Assembly (NCBI GenBank): GCA_004764695.1
Contig: SMSO01000037.1
Location: 4,586,337 to 4,650,336 of the forward strand
DNA from: Schizochytrium sp. TIO01
Taxonomy: Eukaryota; Sar; Bigyra; Thraustochytrida; Thraustochytriidae
Length of the DNA: 64,000 bases
Reading direction: 5' to 3'
The notes below the pieces were generated by a model. That model searched no databases, was not told the origin of the DNA, and worked only from the letters and a program-made list of their open reading frames with translations. Numbering within the stretch: position 1 is the first letter of the stretch; each line of letters opens with the position of its first letter. The translations under genes were made by a program, and so were the position numbers. Of the stretch, positions 38,763 to 49,298 are shown one piece after another.

Positions 38763-38812
38763 GATTCTGAAGGTGGCAACAGACTTGAGTAGTGTGTACT
38801 TACTTACCAAGA

Positions 38813-38837
38813 GTGTGCACTTAGATCAAGTGCACAC
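38813..38837. repeat. Perfect inverted repeat, 10-bp arms, 5-base loop
   Basis: GTGTGCACTT, AGATC, then AAGTGCACAC. Flanking GAG and CTC could extend the stem past a small bulge. No gene is nearby. Confidence 0.7.
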
Positions 38838-39094
38838 CCTCGGAGTACGAAAATGAAGAGCATTGGGATATAAATCGAAGCAAAGTTTCGGCCCTGACTT
38901 CAGATTACCAAAGATCCTCGCTCGAGGGGGTGATATCATATCAAGTTGAAGAAGATTGTTTGTTTTGATCTTGGCTAAGATTGGTGGTCGCACGGCAGGA
39001 CCTCCCTCCAGCAACATTGTTCGGATTCTGAAGCAGGTGGCTGCTGTAAGGATGCATATGTACCTACGAGGTGGATGGCGCTTCCGACTCAAAG

Positions 39095-39433
39095 ATGAAA
39101 ACCAGAAAGAACCACTGCCTGCTAGTACAATTGACAACGAGGGAGTGCGAGCTGGCCAAAGAGGCGCACGCCCAGTTCTGGCTGGACGTAGCAGTAGCTG
39201 GCTCAGCGCTTCCAAGGGAGCCCACAAGATGTGACATTTTGGAGGCTTTGTGTACTTCCTTCCACAGAACCTTGATTACTTCTTTCATTTCGTTCACTCT
39301 TGGGCAATCAACACCTGTCAATGCGGAAGAGTGTTTTGTTTGCTCGCTCGCTGTGATTAAGGATCTTGATCACTTTAAAATCACTTTAAACTGGGGAGGC
39401 GCGGCTTTTGGCACAGTTCTGAGAGAGATCTAA
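39095..39433 (+). other. Unassigned 112-codon reading frame
   Basis: It starts MKTRKNHCLLVQLTTRECEL and ends HFKITLNWGGAAFGTVLREI. It looks protein-like, but the minus strand (39,064-39,321) is also open with similar quality, so the coding strand is uncertain. No family is recognised. Confidence 0.2.
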
Positions 39434-39554
39434 ATTACAGGGAGTCGGGTACCTACTAGAACGACTTAGGAAGAAGCTTCAAGTTACTTAGTGTGACGAT
39501 GGCACGCTTGCTTACGCGCTTATGCACTGCGAGCCTGTGACGTAAGTGATAATT

Positions 39555-39818
39555 ATGGCAGACTCCGCTGCGATCAGGGATCGTGCTCCTTTCGACAGAA
39601 GCAGCACCAACTTGCAAAATTATATTGGAATGGTGATCTTCATCTTTTTGATACTAGCACTGCTCTCGGAAAGAGAACTTGACATGGAGCTTTGTTCCGA
39701 CTTGAGGGATGATGCCTGCTCACTGTTGATGGAGTGTTACCCAATGAATGATCTGGTCGTTGCTACTCTTGTAGTCGAAATGCGGACCCTCAATCTCAAC
39801 TCTTACGTGAAATGTTAG
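39555..39818 (+). other. Candidate small membrane protein, unassigned
   Basis: 87 residues from an ATG with A at -3 and G at +4: MADSAAIRDRAPFDRSSTNL, one membrane segment (IGMVIFIFLILALL, about residues 25-38), then an acidic Cys- and Met-containing tail (ELDMELCSDLRDDACSLLME). A favourable start context and a single membrane helix make it more credible than most short frames here. No homologue comes to mind. Confidence 0.3.
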
Positions 39819-40921
39819 CACGTACAGAATTTCAACTTGTTGAGGCAAGCAACCAATCCGCCCCTTAAACTAGTTTAGGGGGCCGAAATGAGGCCACCCT
39901 GTGAAGGAGGATACTGCGAGGCCAGGGGTAGTTTTCCATTTGGCTTGCACGGATGTGCGAGACCATCTCAAGAGAAATGCTGTCCGGATACGAATTAAGT
40001 TTACATTACAGAGTTGAGCTCACGATAAGCATTCGTGTGCGTGCCTGCCTACCAGCAAAACTATATACAATCTCTTGAGACCTTGGTCAAGTCATATGCT
40101 TGAATTGAGCTTGCTTACATACACACCCTATGTAGAAGAAGTAATTCCAATGTATCACACTATGCAAATTACAGAAATGTGATAGCATGTATGAGTAGTA
40201 GGTTCTACTCAAGTACTGCGATGTAGAGAAGGTGACGACGATGATGCGTTCTGACGATCGTGATCTTGATCATTGCTAGCACTACTAAGAGGATCGCCTA
40301 GCTACGGTTCAACAACGAAGTTACAAGCTCCGCACGACCTGTGAGGATCGATCTCGTTTAAGCGTCTTCACAGCAAACGAAAACTTTATGGGGCGGCCAC
40401 AAATCAATAGACCTCCTCGCAGTAGGACCGAGCTTCACTAAGAAGGCATCACAGCAGAATACCAGGGAGGTTCTCTTGGTTTGCGACACGAAATAAATCG
40501 AAGCACATGAATATCATAACTCATGCTCGTTTCATGAAATTGCAATCGAGGGCGAAGCATCAAGAGCTTCTGTGATGGGATGGACTCTCTTTCATCTTGG
40601 CTCGGCTCCGCTCAGCACACGAGGCGAAAGCATCAGCAGCAGCAGCAGCGGTCGCTCAGAGTGAACTTGTTGGCGAACTCGCAATATTACATCGATTTAG
40701 TAAGTTCCCATTTGACGAATTCCTGATGACTGACTGTGAAAAAACATGGAGTCAGCTCAAGATCTGCCGCACGTGCTGCAGACAAGGACTGCTCGCAACA
40801 CTCCCGAGAGACGGCTATTTCGATCGAAGGCACTGCGAGCTGCCGCGAACGAGAGTCGGGGAAGACGAGGCCATCTCAGGCCTGAACTCGAAGAAGAGCT
40901 CGAAGTCGAACTCGAAGGATG

Positions 40922-40968
40922 GTGAATGAATGAATGAATGAATGAATGAATGAATGAATGAATGAATA
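40922..40968. repeat. (GAAT)11
   Basis: A nearly perfect GAAT array located 84 bases before the hairpin at 41,052. Confidence 0.95.
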
Positions 40969-41051
40969 GGCACGAGATTAACGTTATCATCATGAAAGAA
41001 ATCTATCTGCACAATGTGCGGCTCTCGCGATGGCAGCTCGGAGCCGGACTC

Positions 41052-41075
41052 GTCCTGGAGAGATGATTCCAGGAC
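41052..41075. repeat. Perfect inverted repeat, 8-bp arms, twin of the 53,999 hairpin
   Basis: GTCCTGGA, eight bases (GAGATGAT), then TCCAGGAC. The arms and the spacer length match the copy at 53,999-54,026, and the loop differs at only a few bases. It lies just to the right of a GAAT repeat. Confidence 0.7.
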
Positions 41076-41395
41076 AGACATCGCATCGATCACCGCGAAT
41101 GAAAGAGTGAGTGAATGACAGGCGATGAACGGCAGAAAGAAAGTATTGTACAAGTAAGTAGTCAGGCGGCGGCAAATTAGAGCGTGCAAGGGAGCAGAGA
41201 AATCAACTCAACAAGAGCTTAAGAAAGTTGAAACGAGTGAACGATGGACGGCGCATGACCAAGCAAGGCATTTATCTATCTGGCGAACTGCAATTGATGA
41301 GCTAGCCCTCTTCTCTCAAATTAATTGCAAGCGGAAGGGCAGGGGGAGGGAGCAGAGGCTCTCACGCATTGCATCATTCGAATCATTCATAAATA

Positions 41396-41430
41396 CATTC
41401 ATTCATTCATTCAATCAATCAATCAATCAT
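41396..41430. repeat. ATTC then AATC repeat
   Basis: The complement of the GAAT and GATT families. Confidence 0.9.
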
Positions 41431-42026
41431 AAACATTCATGCACTCTTCACTCAAGAAGAGGAACGAAAGAGCGATCGCGCGTCAGCAGACAAAAGCTCT
41501 CAGATGGAACCAAAGCGATCGGGAGACGCCCGAAGTTAAGTACTAATTTAAGCAGTCCACAGTAGGTACCTACCTACTACCGCCCTAGTAACTCATAGCT
41601 ACTTCTGCAAAGTAAAGAGGTTCTCATAGTACTAAGCTTTGCTTCTGGTTTTGAAATAAGTGGTACTTTTTAAAAATCAAATAAATGAAGCATTTTTTAA
41701 TATATTAATTAAAGCTGTTTTCAGTGGAAGAGGATCAAAACCACTTTTAATTATTTTGTTTGTTTGTTTGTTTTATTGCTTTCTCTTTTAAAATAAAAAA
41801 AAGAATTTATATTTTAAATGAAAAGACCTTTTACGATGGTATGGAGAACGAGAGAGATATCTTGGATTGAAAGAATTAAGAAGGAGAGGGATTTCCTGCT
41901 AAAGTCCGAGATTTGAAGAAGAGCAAAGGCCGCAAAACATTCGCAGAAACGTCTCGACAAGAGGCGGAGGGCTCGGAGCTTCGTGCCCAGGCGCGTTGGT
42001 GATGACCTGGCCGACGAGACTGGCCA

Positions 42027-42050
42027 ACGAGCGAGCGAGCGAGCGAGCGA
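42027..42050. repeat. (GAGC)n
   Basis: Six GCGA/GAGC units. Confidence 0.85.
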
Positions 42051-43304
42051 AGAGAAGGAAACGCTCGAGAATGCAGCAGGCCTAGTACTAAACTGTGAAG
42101 GAAAATAAGCAAGCATAGATTCTGCTTAGAAAGAAAAGTAAAAAGAAAGAGTGAAAAGACAATCGTTTCTTTCATGTGAGGCAGAAGAAACGCTCACGAT
42201 CCTCCTTAATCGCCCGCGCCATAGTAGCCCTAGTAAACGCACTACGACTCTTTCTCTTCTTTTCAGACAGGTTAAAAACTTTCGAAAAGAATTTTCGAAG
42301 AATGGCGATAAAACTCTTGAAACTGATCTGCTCAAAACTTTTATTTATATACATCTATGATCTAAGCACTATACTTTTATTTTAAAAGAAATAAAATAAT
42401 AATAAAATATTTTTTTCGCCCTTTGCGTATCATCATTCGTCGAGCTGCTAAGGCTCCTCTGTTCTTGATAGTGGTATTCTCTATTTAACTAAAATTTAAC
42501 TTTAAAATGTTTTGAAAATAAGAGGATTCTGGCCTAGTTGGATTTGCACGTGCCCTTTTCCGACTCTATTCCTTCTGTCATCCCATAGGAAGCTGCTATG
42601 AGTTTGATAGGCAGGAATAGCGCGGTGAACCCATAATTAATCATATAATTACATACATATGGAGATCGTTCGTTCTTCAACTTAAAAGGTGATTTTGTCT
42701 CCAATGAGACTCGACTCTGCATGTGCTTTAATAGCGAGACTGCATTCGAAGCTTGGGCGAGGAATGTCTTCTTTGACAGCACCGACCAAGAGGCTCGCCG
42801 AGTGGCGAATTGGCTGGCTGGCTGGCTGGTTGGTTGTTTGGTTCGACGCTCGTAGAACAATGACTCGGCAGGCGTGCAACGCGAGCACGTGGACTTTCTC
42901 TGCCTCGCGCCCGGAGCTGAGCCTGCCATGCGAGACACGTGGAATGGCTTTCTCTCTCGCTTTGAATTAAATAAGTCCTCATTAATTAACAAATAAATTA
43001 GTGATATCCAATTGTAAACCTTCGTAAACTCTCTTCATCATTTGTTTGTAATGCAGACTCATGAATGAATGCCGCGAGCAGGTTCTTTTTATATAGTATA
43101 CAACCTTCCTACTTGCGCTGCCATTTGAACAATAAGGCATCCACCGACATACCTGGAGGATTCATGAAATGGCTGAATGAACAGATTCTCATCTTTCTTC
43201 TTTTTATGAGTAGGTAGAAACTGAAGCGATTGATCATTCAACGTGCTTACGATGGTCTGAATGCCGAATGAAGAACGTCTGCTACTGTTTCGCCCACTCA
43301 CCAC

Positions 43305-43368
43305 ATGAATGAATGAATGAATGAATGAATGAATGAATGAATGAATGAATAAATAAATGAATAAATGC
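43305..43368. repeat. GAAT then AAAT repeat
   Basis: About twelve GAAT units ending in AAAT/GAAT variants. Confidence 0.95.
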
Positions 43369-44892
43369 ATAGATTGAAAATGCTCTCGCTCACTCAAAAA
43401 GTGCGCTTCTCATCCTAGTCAGATCTCTATCTCCACAGAAAGAAGACCTTCAGGAACGTCGCACCTTGGGCTCCTTTTAAATCACTTTGTTTCTTTTCAA
43501 TCGCCGCCTTTCTTTCGATCAGCCACTTGAACCAGCCTGAGATTTATTCATTCCAAAACCTTAAGAGTAACATTACCATTTCCCTTTTACATGAATAAAT
43601 ATTACTTTCCAAAACAAACCAAAAATGTTTATAAATTAAATAAAAATTATTATCATCTGAAAATAATTATGAACAATTTAATAATAAAAAAATCCCTCTC
43701 TCGCGCTTCCTCTCTGCACGTAAACTCAGCCGCGGCTGCGTTGGCCTCAGAGATGAGCCTGCTCGCGACAGTAATGGCTCTAGGCCTTCGAATAAAGGCA
43801 CGGAGGAAGAGACAGAGGGAAGCAGAGTCTCCAGCAAAGAGGAACCAGCTGATCGATCCTACCATTCTATAGCTGGCTGTAGCTGGCCGCGAGGAAAGTA
43901 CCTAAACAAAAAAGAGATTATTCTTCTTCAGCACATCTCTGAATTAAAACAAAACCAAAATCAATAGAATTCTGTTTAAACAATCTTTTAAAGGTTTATG
44001 CTTTAAACCTATGCAATGGCGACATAATTTGCATTTTGGAAGCTGCAGATTTGGAAGGAATCGCCCATTTTAAAAAAATGGAAACTTTGAAAATTAGAGA
44101 GAAATTATTTTTTATGTCAAAAACATAAGAAATGGAAACAAACCTAGCAGCCAAAATGAGACGCTCGTCAATATGGTAGGTAGACTCGGCAGCTTCTGAG
44201 GTAATTTTGATGTTTAGGTCGCACGAGAGCCAAGAAAGGCCCGTCTCGATGCCTGAGCCATCTTTAGTTAGCTAACCAATGTGGCAGTGGCTCTGGTCAT
44301 TTGGAAATCGAACTTCATTCATTCCATTTTTTACTTTTCATCCATCAAAGCTTAAGACGGCTCCTAAGATCAGCGTAGCAGAGCCTACCATAGAAAGTCA
44401 GCGACTCATCGTCTGTCTTTCTCAAAATTTAAAGTTTTTAGTTGTCATTATTATTAACCTAAACCCTTTTATAAGTATTTATAGAAATACCTATAGCTGG
44501 AAGTGGAGTTTGTCTCTCTGTCGGTCTGTCTGTCTTTCTTTCCTCTCTGTCTCTCTGTAAAATGTGGACGAAATAAAAGTTCTTTTTCAAGTAAATAGAC
44601 ACTTGAATAAATGAATATGATGTCTCTGCATCTTTCGTATGTTTGTAAGTTTTGCATCATTTAAATAGCGAGCAGAGCGTAGTCCTACTAGCCACCTATG
44701 TGAATCCTATAAGCCGTCGCGTGCAGAAGACAGGAAGAAACTGGGTGATAGGAGATAAGCAGGGCAAAAAGAAAGATGGAAAAAAGTTTTAGCAAGTGCT
44801 AATTAAAAAGGCGATGGATGAGATGAAAGAAGTAAGGAGAAAAATGGAAGAAAGTAGGAGTGGATAGAAAGACATAAGGGACTAAAAAGAAG

Positions 44893-44895
44893 AAA

Positions 44896-44930
<35 letters not shown>
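44893..44930. repeat. (AAAG)9
   Basis: A purine array about 350 bases before the AP2 start codon. Confidence 0.95.
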
Positions 44931-44931
<1 letters not shown>

Positions 44932-45095
44932 GAAAAGAAAGGGAAGCAGAAGATTAGTAAGAAGACACTAATGCGGAGAGAGGGGAAGGAAGGAAGTAGG
45001 CACGCGAGGGAACTTGGAGAAGCAAAACCTCAATTCGAAGTTCGAGCAAATCCAGAACTCAGAATCAAAGCTCAAAGGCAAAAGCCAAAGCAAAG

Positions 45096-45115
45096 CAATC
45101 AATCAATCAATCAAT
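45096..45115. repeat. (ATCA)5
   Basis: A short array at the edge of the AP2 leader. Confidence 0.85.
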
Positions 45116-45277
45116 TGATCAATCAGAAAACATCCACGGTTGAACTCGACCGGAAAGCAAACCCCAAACCCAGCTCTTGAAGCAGCAAGAACTCCTCGCG
45201 AGCACTTGCAACAACAAGATAAGAACAAAAGCTTAACACATAGTACTTGTAGTACACAACAACACATAATCACCAAG
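45116..45277 (+). promoter_or_regulatory. Probable 5' leader of the AP2 gene
   Basis: This A/C-rich, G-poor stretch precedes the AP2 start and follows an ATCA tetranucleotide run. Its composition (CAACAACAAG, ACACAACAACACA) is typical of an unstructured leader. No clear TATA box was found at a set distance, so the transcription start is not placed. The leader call is inferred from position and composition. Confidence 0.4.
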
Positions 45278-46540
45278 ATGGACTTCGACTTGGACGCACT
45301 CGTCTTTGAAGGCGAATCCAGCTTGTTGGACAACTTCTTTCCCAGCGAAGACCTTTTCGATTCTTACGCCGCTGATGACTTCCACCTCGAGAGCCGCGTG
45401 GCTCTTGAGGCCGAGGCCGTCGCCTCTGATACCATGAACATCAAGCCTGAGATCGACCTTCTCGCAGAGTGGAGCCTTGATGATGAGGAACCCCTTAGCA
45501 TTGAGACCTCTGCCTGCGAACCTGTGCACTACATGCCTCTTGTCAAGCCCGAGGCCAACATGTACGCACAGCCCACCACCTACACAAACGTTGTCAACAA
45601 CATGAGCCACTACCAGCCCCAGGTGCAGCTCGCCCCCATCGCTCCCATGTGCAACCTTAAGAAGCGCAAGTCTAGCGAGGAGGCCCCTGAGCCGCACCCT
45701 CTCAAGAAGCAGGTCTGCGACATTCCCCAGCAGAAGCCTAGCTTCCGCGGTGCCATGGAGATGCAGAAGCAGCAGATGCTCATTAAGCAGCAGCAGATGA
45801 ACGCCCCCGTCGCCTCCATGCACGTTATGCAGCACCTCCAGCAGCAGCAGCAGCTCAAGGCTCGCCCTGCACCTCTCCGCACCAACATGGCCCCGTACAA
45901 CAACAACAGCAACACCTCCACCCCGACCTCCAAGGCCCTCGCAACACCCGCTGTAACCCCGAAGACCAACAGCGCCAACGCAGAGAAGGGTCGCCAGACC
46001 TCCACATTCCGTGGTGTCAGCTGCTGTGGCAAGGACCGCAAGTGGCAGGCTCGCATTCGCGATGCCAACCGCGTCAGATACCTTGGCCGATTCTCAACTG
46101 AGCTCGAGGCTGCCCTCGTCTACGACAAGGCTGCCCGTGAGCTCAAGGGCGAAAAGGCACCCACAAACTTCGTGCAGATGGACGAGGAGACCCTCAAGAA
46201 CTTGCAGGAGGCCTTCTCAAAGCACGGATGCGTGCCCAGCACTCTTCAGCACCTCATTCACAGCCCGCGCAAGCCGGTCGATGGCAAGAACAAGAACAAC
46301 AACAACAACATCAGCGACTCCGACAGCGATATCTTCCCGGACTCCCCCCTCGCAAAGGTTATCACCAAGCCCCCCGCGATGGCACCCAAGAACAAGGCCA
46401 ACACTGCCATCCGCAGGGCTAACACCCAGGTTGGACAGGGCCGCCTTCGCCTCGACTCGGCGCCCATGATGCACAACAAGCAGCAGCAGCAGATGAGCAT
46501 GGCGCCCCAGCCCATGTACGTGCGCTCGGTTTCCTTCTAA
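45278..46540 (+). CDS. AP2/ERF-domain transcription factor (single AP2 domain, Gln/Asn-rich)
   Basis: A 420-residue protein that probably binds DNA in the nucleus. The AP2 domain spans about residues 243-299. It has the opening TFRGVS, the WQARI strand, YLGRF and the helix ending AARELKGEKAPTNF, all hallmarks of the family. Residues 1-35 are acidic and hydrophobic (DFDLDALVF, DNFFPSEDLFDSY), which suggests an activation segment. A basic KKRK cluster at 128-131 could be a nuclear signal. Gln/Met-rich stretches (160-193, 401-406) and an Asn run (338-344) surround the domain. The start is the ATG at 45278, with A at -3 and G at +4; the frame is open further upstream only through non-ATG codons. 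No intron is visible and third positions are rich in G/C. AP2 factors are best known in plants but also occur in stramenopiles and apicomplexans. The target genes cannot be read from sequence. The 5.1 kb downstream has no recognisable gene. Confidence 0.93.
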   Translation: MDFDLDALVFEGESSLLDNFFPSEDLFDSYAADDFHLESRVALEAEAVASDTMNIKPEIDLLAEWSLDDEEPLSIETSACEPVHYMPLVKPEANMYAQPTTYTNVVNNMSHYQPQVQLAPIAPMCNLKKRKSSEEAPEPHPLKKQVCDIPQQKPSFRGAMEMQKQQMLIKQQQMNAPVASMHVMQHLQQQQQLKARPAPLRTNMAPYNNNSNTSTPTSKALATPAVTPKTNSANAEKGRQTSTFRGVSCCGKDRKWQARIRDANRVRYLGRFSTELEAALVYDKAARELKGEKAPTNFVQMDEETLKNLQEAFSKHGCVPSTLQHLIHSPRKPVDGKNKNNNNNISDSDSDIFPDSPLAKVITKPPAMAPKNKANTAIRRANTQVGQGRLRLDSAPMMHNKQQQQMSMAPQPMYVRSVSF

Positions 46541-46887
46541 ATGCTTTCCTTCCCTTTAGAAAGCACATGGCTGCCAATCATGCCTGTTGTATTCACCTGA
46601 TGTTGTTTCCATTCGCTGTTGTTCTGTCGTCATCTGACCCAATTTGACCTCGATCGTCTTGAGAGCAAGACATCGAACCTCGAGCAAGCAAGCCTAAAGC
46701 CTGCCTGCCCGACCCTCCTGTAGCCTTTCCAAGGCCCCACTCGGCATAGAATTGGCCATAGCGCTAGCGGTTCCTGAAGAGGAATCACTCGCTAAGGAAG
46801 CCAAGAAGTACATGAGCCGTACCGGCCAAGAGGCAAATAGCTGTTTCTGACTGCCAACCTTCAAAAAAGTGTCACCATTTACCATAA

Positions 46888-46893
46888 AATAAA
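46888..46893 (+). terminator. Possible polyadenylation signal of the AP2 gene
   Basis: An AATAAA hexamer lies about 350 bases after the AP2 stop codon. A 3' untranslated region of that length is plausible. The hexamer also occurs often by chance in this AT-rich DNA. Confidence 0.3.
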
Positions 46894-46933
46894 CCAATAT
46901 AATCAAATCTCCAAAACTTCAACTCGATCTCAA

Positions 46934-46965
46934 CTTCTTCTTCTCCTTCTTCTTCTTCTTCTTCT
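46934..46965. repeat. (CTT)n
   Basis: A triplet array with one interruption, downstream of the AP2 3' end. Confidence 0.85.
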
Positions 46966-48983
46966 GTTGGTCTTGACCTTGATCTTCAATCGGCGAAAGC
47001 AACGTCCTCTTCTGCTTTCCTTCTTTTCAAACAGCGCTCCCACCTTATGCATACACTCATACTCTCTCGCACGTGCATCACTTAAGACTTTCCGGAAAAT
47101 ACAAAGGCTAGGGAATTCGCTCGCTCGAACATTATGGCGACCGAATGTAAACCAAGCCCAAGACGCCCCCATATTCGACCGACGATCCTACTTTTGATCT
47201 TGGACCCTCCTGCGTACGTCGATGTGAAAGCTCGTGTACTCTGAAAACGAGAACCTAAACGGCAATTTGAACCTCAGTTGCAAGAAACTTGGATTTTTAC
47301 GTCCATCGTCCAGCTAGACTGAATGAGAGTAAAACTTGACTCTTACAAGTATCGTATAGCAATGGTTAGAGACTCCTTGTATCAGTCTGCTTCCTTTTGT
47401 GGTAGTAGACTTACATGGGGGCGAGAGAAAAAAAGAGCTAAAAATGGATTCTCGCGTATCTCCTTCAATCAATTGAGCGCGCGAGCAATGAAGCCTATCA
47501 CAGAGGGCCGCGTTGGACTTGGATCCTAATGTTTATACACGGTACTGCGAGTCAGCCCTTAAAGCTAGGCCGGGCAGTGTAAGACTTTATTTTCTAAACG
47601 GGCGAGAGCCATCTCCGCGGAGCTTTTACCTTTTTCTCTTCTTTTTCTTTTTTTAATATATATACTGTAGGAGTGGTTCAATTTGTTTACTGTAACGGCA
47701 TTCAAAAACGCATAGTACCGATCATAATAAACATGAGGTTTTCATAAAGGGTAATAATATTTACCACACCATAAAATAAAACCAACCATGCTGCTTTGCA
47801 ACCATCCTTCTTGCCTCGGATTTGTAATATATTTATTGATGTTATTCTATTTTTATTTTTTTCAAAACTTTAAGTACGGGAATAGATTGGATGCGAGCCA
47901 TTAATGAGATAAGACATATGTAATTAAAGTAGATTCTCATCTCCACACCTCTAACTTTCATTTCCACGAAACCTCTAGAGTTTATTATTTTATTTATTTT
48001 ATAATATAACTTTATGACAATGATAATACAAAGACAAACAGAAACACGTACCTAATGAATAATCAAAGCAATTTAACTTTTTTTAAAGCAAAAGTTGTTG
48101 GTTGATTGTCTATTTATTTGGCTCCCTCTCTTCTCATAGCTTGGAGTCCAACCCCTCCTGATCTCTCAGTAACTGTCCAAGTCCATCCCTCCCAATGACT
48201 AGTTCGACACTGCAAAATCCTTCCACCAATGATTTCATCAGCACAACAAGATTCGCTTTTCTCATCACGCCTTTTGTTCCGCTCATTGCCAGCCACCCAA
48301 AGCAAGTTTTTAACGCAAAGGCCCTTTTTGGCAAAGTTAAACTCTGAGAAATCGTTGTGCCCATTCTTTTTCTTTTTAGAGAGCTTCCAAGATTCCCTCA
48401 AACCGAGACAAGCCCCGTGGTCCTCAATTAAATGATTTGCCTATCTCCGATGTGATTCTTCTCTCTTTAGCCCTCAATGACTACATTCTGCCTACGAATT
48501 TGGAGAATAGAAATAGAATCTGCTGTTTTGCAAGTACCGAAGTACTACTCTATTCTTACTCCGTCATCCTGCAGATCTGGTCCTGAGGCTTTCATCTTCA
48601 GCGATGCACAACCCGCTTCACTATTCGTACCCAACCCATGTTTTCTCGCATTCTAAAACACGTTCCTAGATATGAAAACAATCGCGATTCATATAAACCC
48701 AGAGATTGTGTGAATGTGTGGCTCCGAGAGACACGTGCGCAGAATGCCAAGATTCGTTTTGCCTACACAGCATGGTACGCTAGATACTACTAGACCTTCA
48801 TGGTAGAAGGCCAGAACTTCCGAACGCCGGTCGGCCTTTGCCTGTGACCCAAGAAAGAATGCTGCCTGGCGGATTAACCAGCCAGAAACGTGGCAAACAG
48901 TCTAGCAGACAGGAAAGCTGGCACGTCCCTCCCAAGAAGTTTTCTGAGTATTGGTTTACAAATGAATATTCACAAGATCGTAG

Positions 48984-49298
48984 ATGACAGCGGATTTTGC
49001 GATTCATCCCGATACACTTCCTCGAATCAAACGACTTCCAAATTTCACTACCGCTGGGCTTATTTATTTAGAACTGGTCCTAATAGAATTGCCTCGTCAG
49101 CATCAGCTAGTCGGCAAAGCATCTAGAGCTGGCGAATCTACAGAGTCCTCCAAAAGTCCCTTTCGCACAGACCGCTCGCTAACACTTTGCCGGGGCTTTA
49201 CAAATTCTGGCAGCCCATCTACCTTCGCATCCTTTCCAGGCCTTCCAGGGAGGCAGCAAAAACCACGCCTGTGGCGGCCCCTCCCTGCTCCTAAATGA
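48984..49298 (+). other. Unassigned 104-codon reading frame
   Basis: It starts with ATG and reads MTADFAIHPDTLPRIKRLPN onward, with a basic, Pro- and Arg-rich C-terminus (RQQKPRLWRPLPAPK). No family is recognised. It could be a small lineage-specific gene or chance. Confidence 0.2.

Larger units (their letters stand above)
26991..39094. other. No recognisable gene; dense tetranucleotide repeats
   Basis: Twelve kilobases with many TTTG, GAAT, TAAC, TTTC, TATG and GGAT arrays and AT-rich pieces (30.0-30.1, 30.5, 36.3-36.5 and 36.9-37.0 kb). Several frames of 60-120 codons exist, mostly on both strands at once. None shows a recognisable domain. Confidence 0.5.
39819..45115. other. No recognisable gene; repeats before the AP2 gene
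   Basis: Contains GAAT, ATTC/ATCA, GAGC and AAAG repeats, the hairpin at 41,052, and AT-rich stretches at 41.65-41.83, 42.35-42.5, 43.6-43.7 and 43.9-44.15 kb. No domain was recognised. The AP2 promoter should lie in the last few hundred bases. Confidence 0.5.

Noticed and set aside
38960-38990. TTGGCTAAGAT resembling the start of U2 snRNA
   Set aside because: The surrounding sequence lacks the branch-point-recognition and Sm-site segments.
45140-45277. Upstream TTG as the AP2 start
   Set aside because: A non-ATG start, and the added residues resemble a translated leader.
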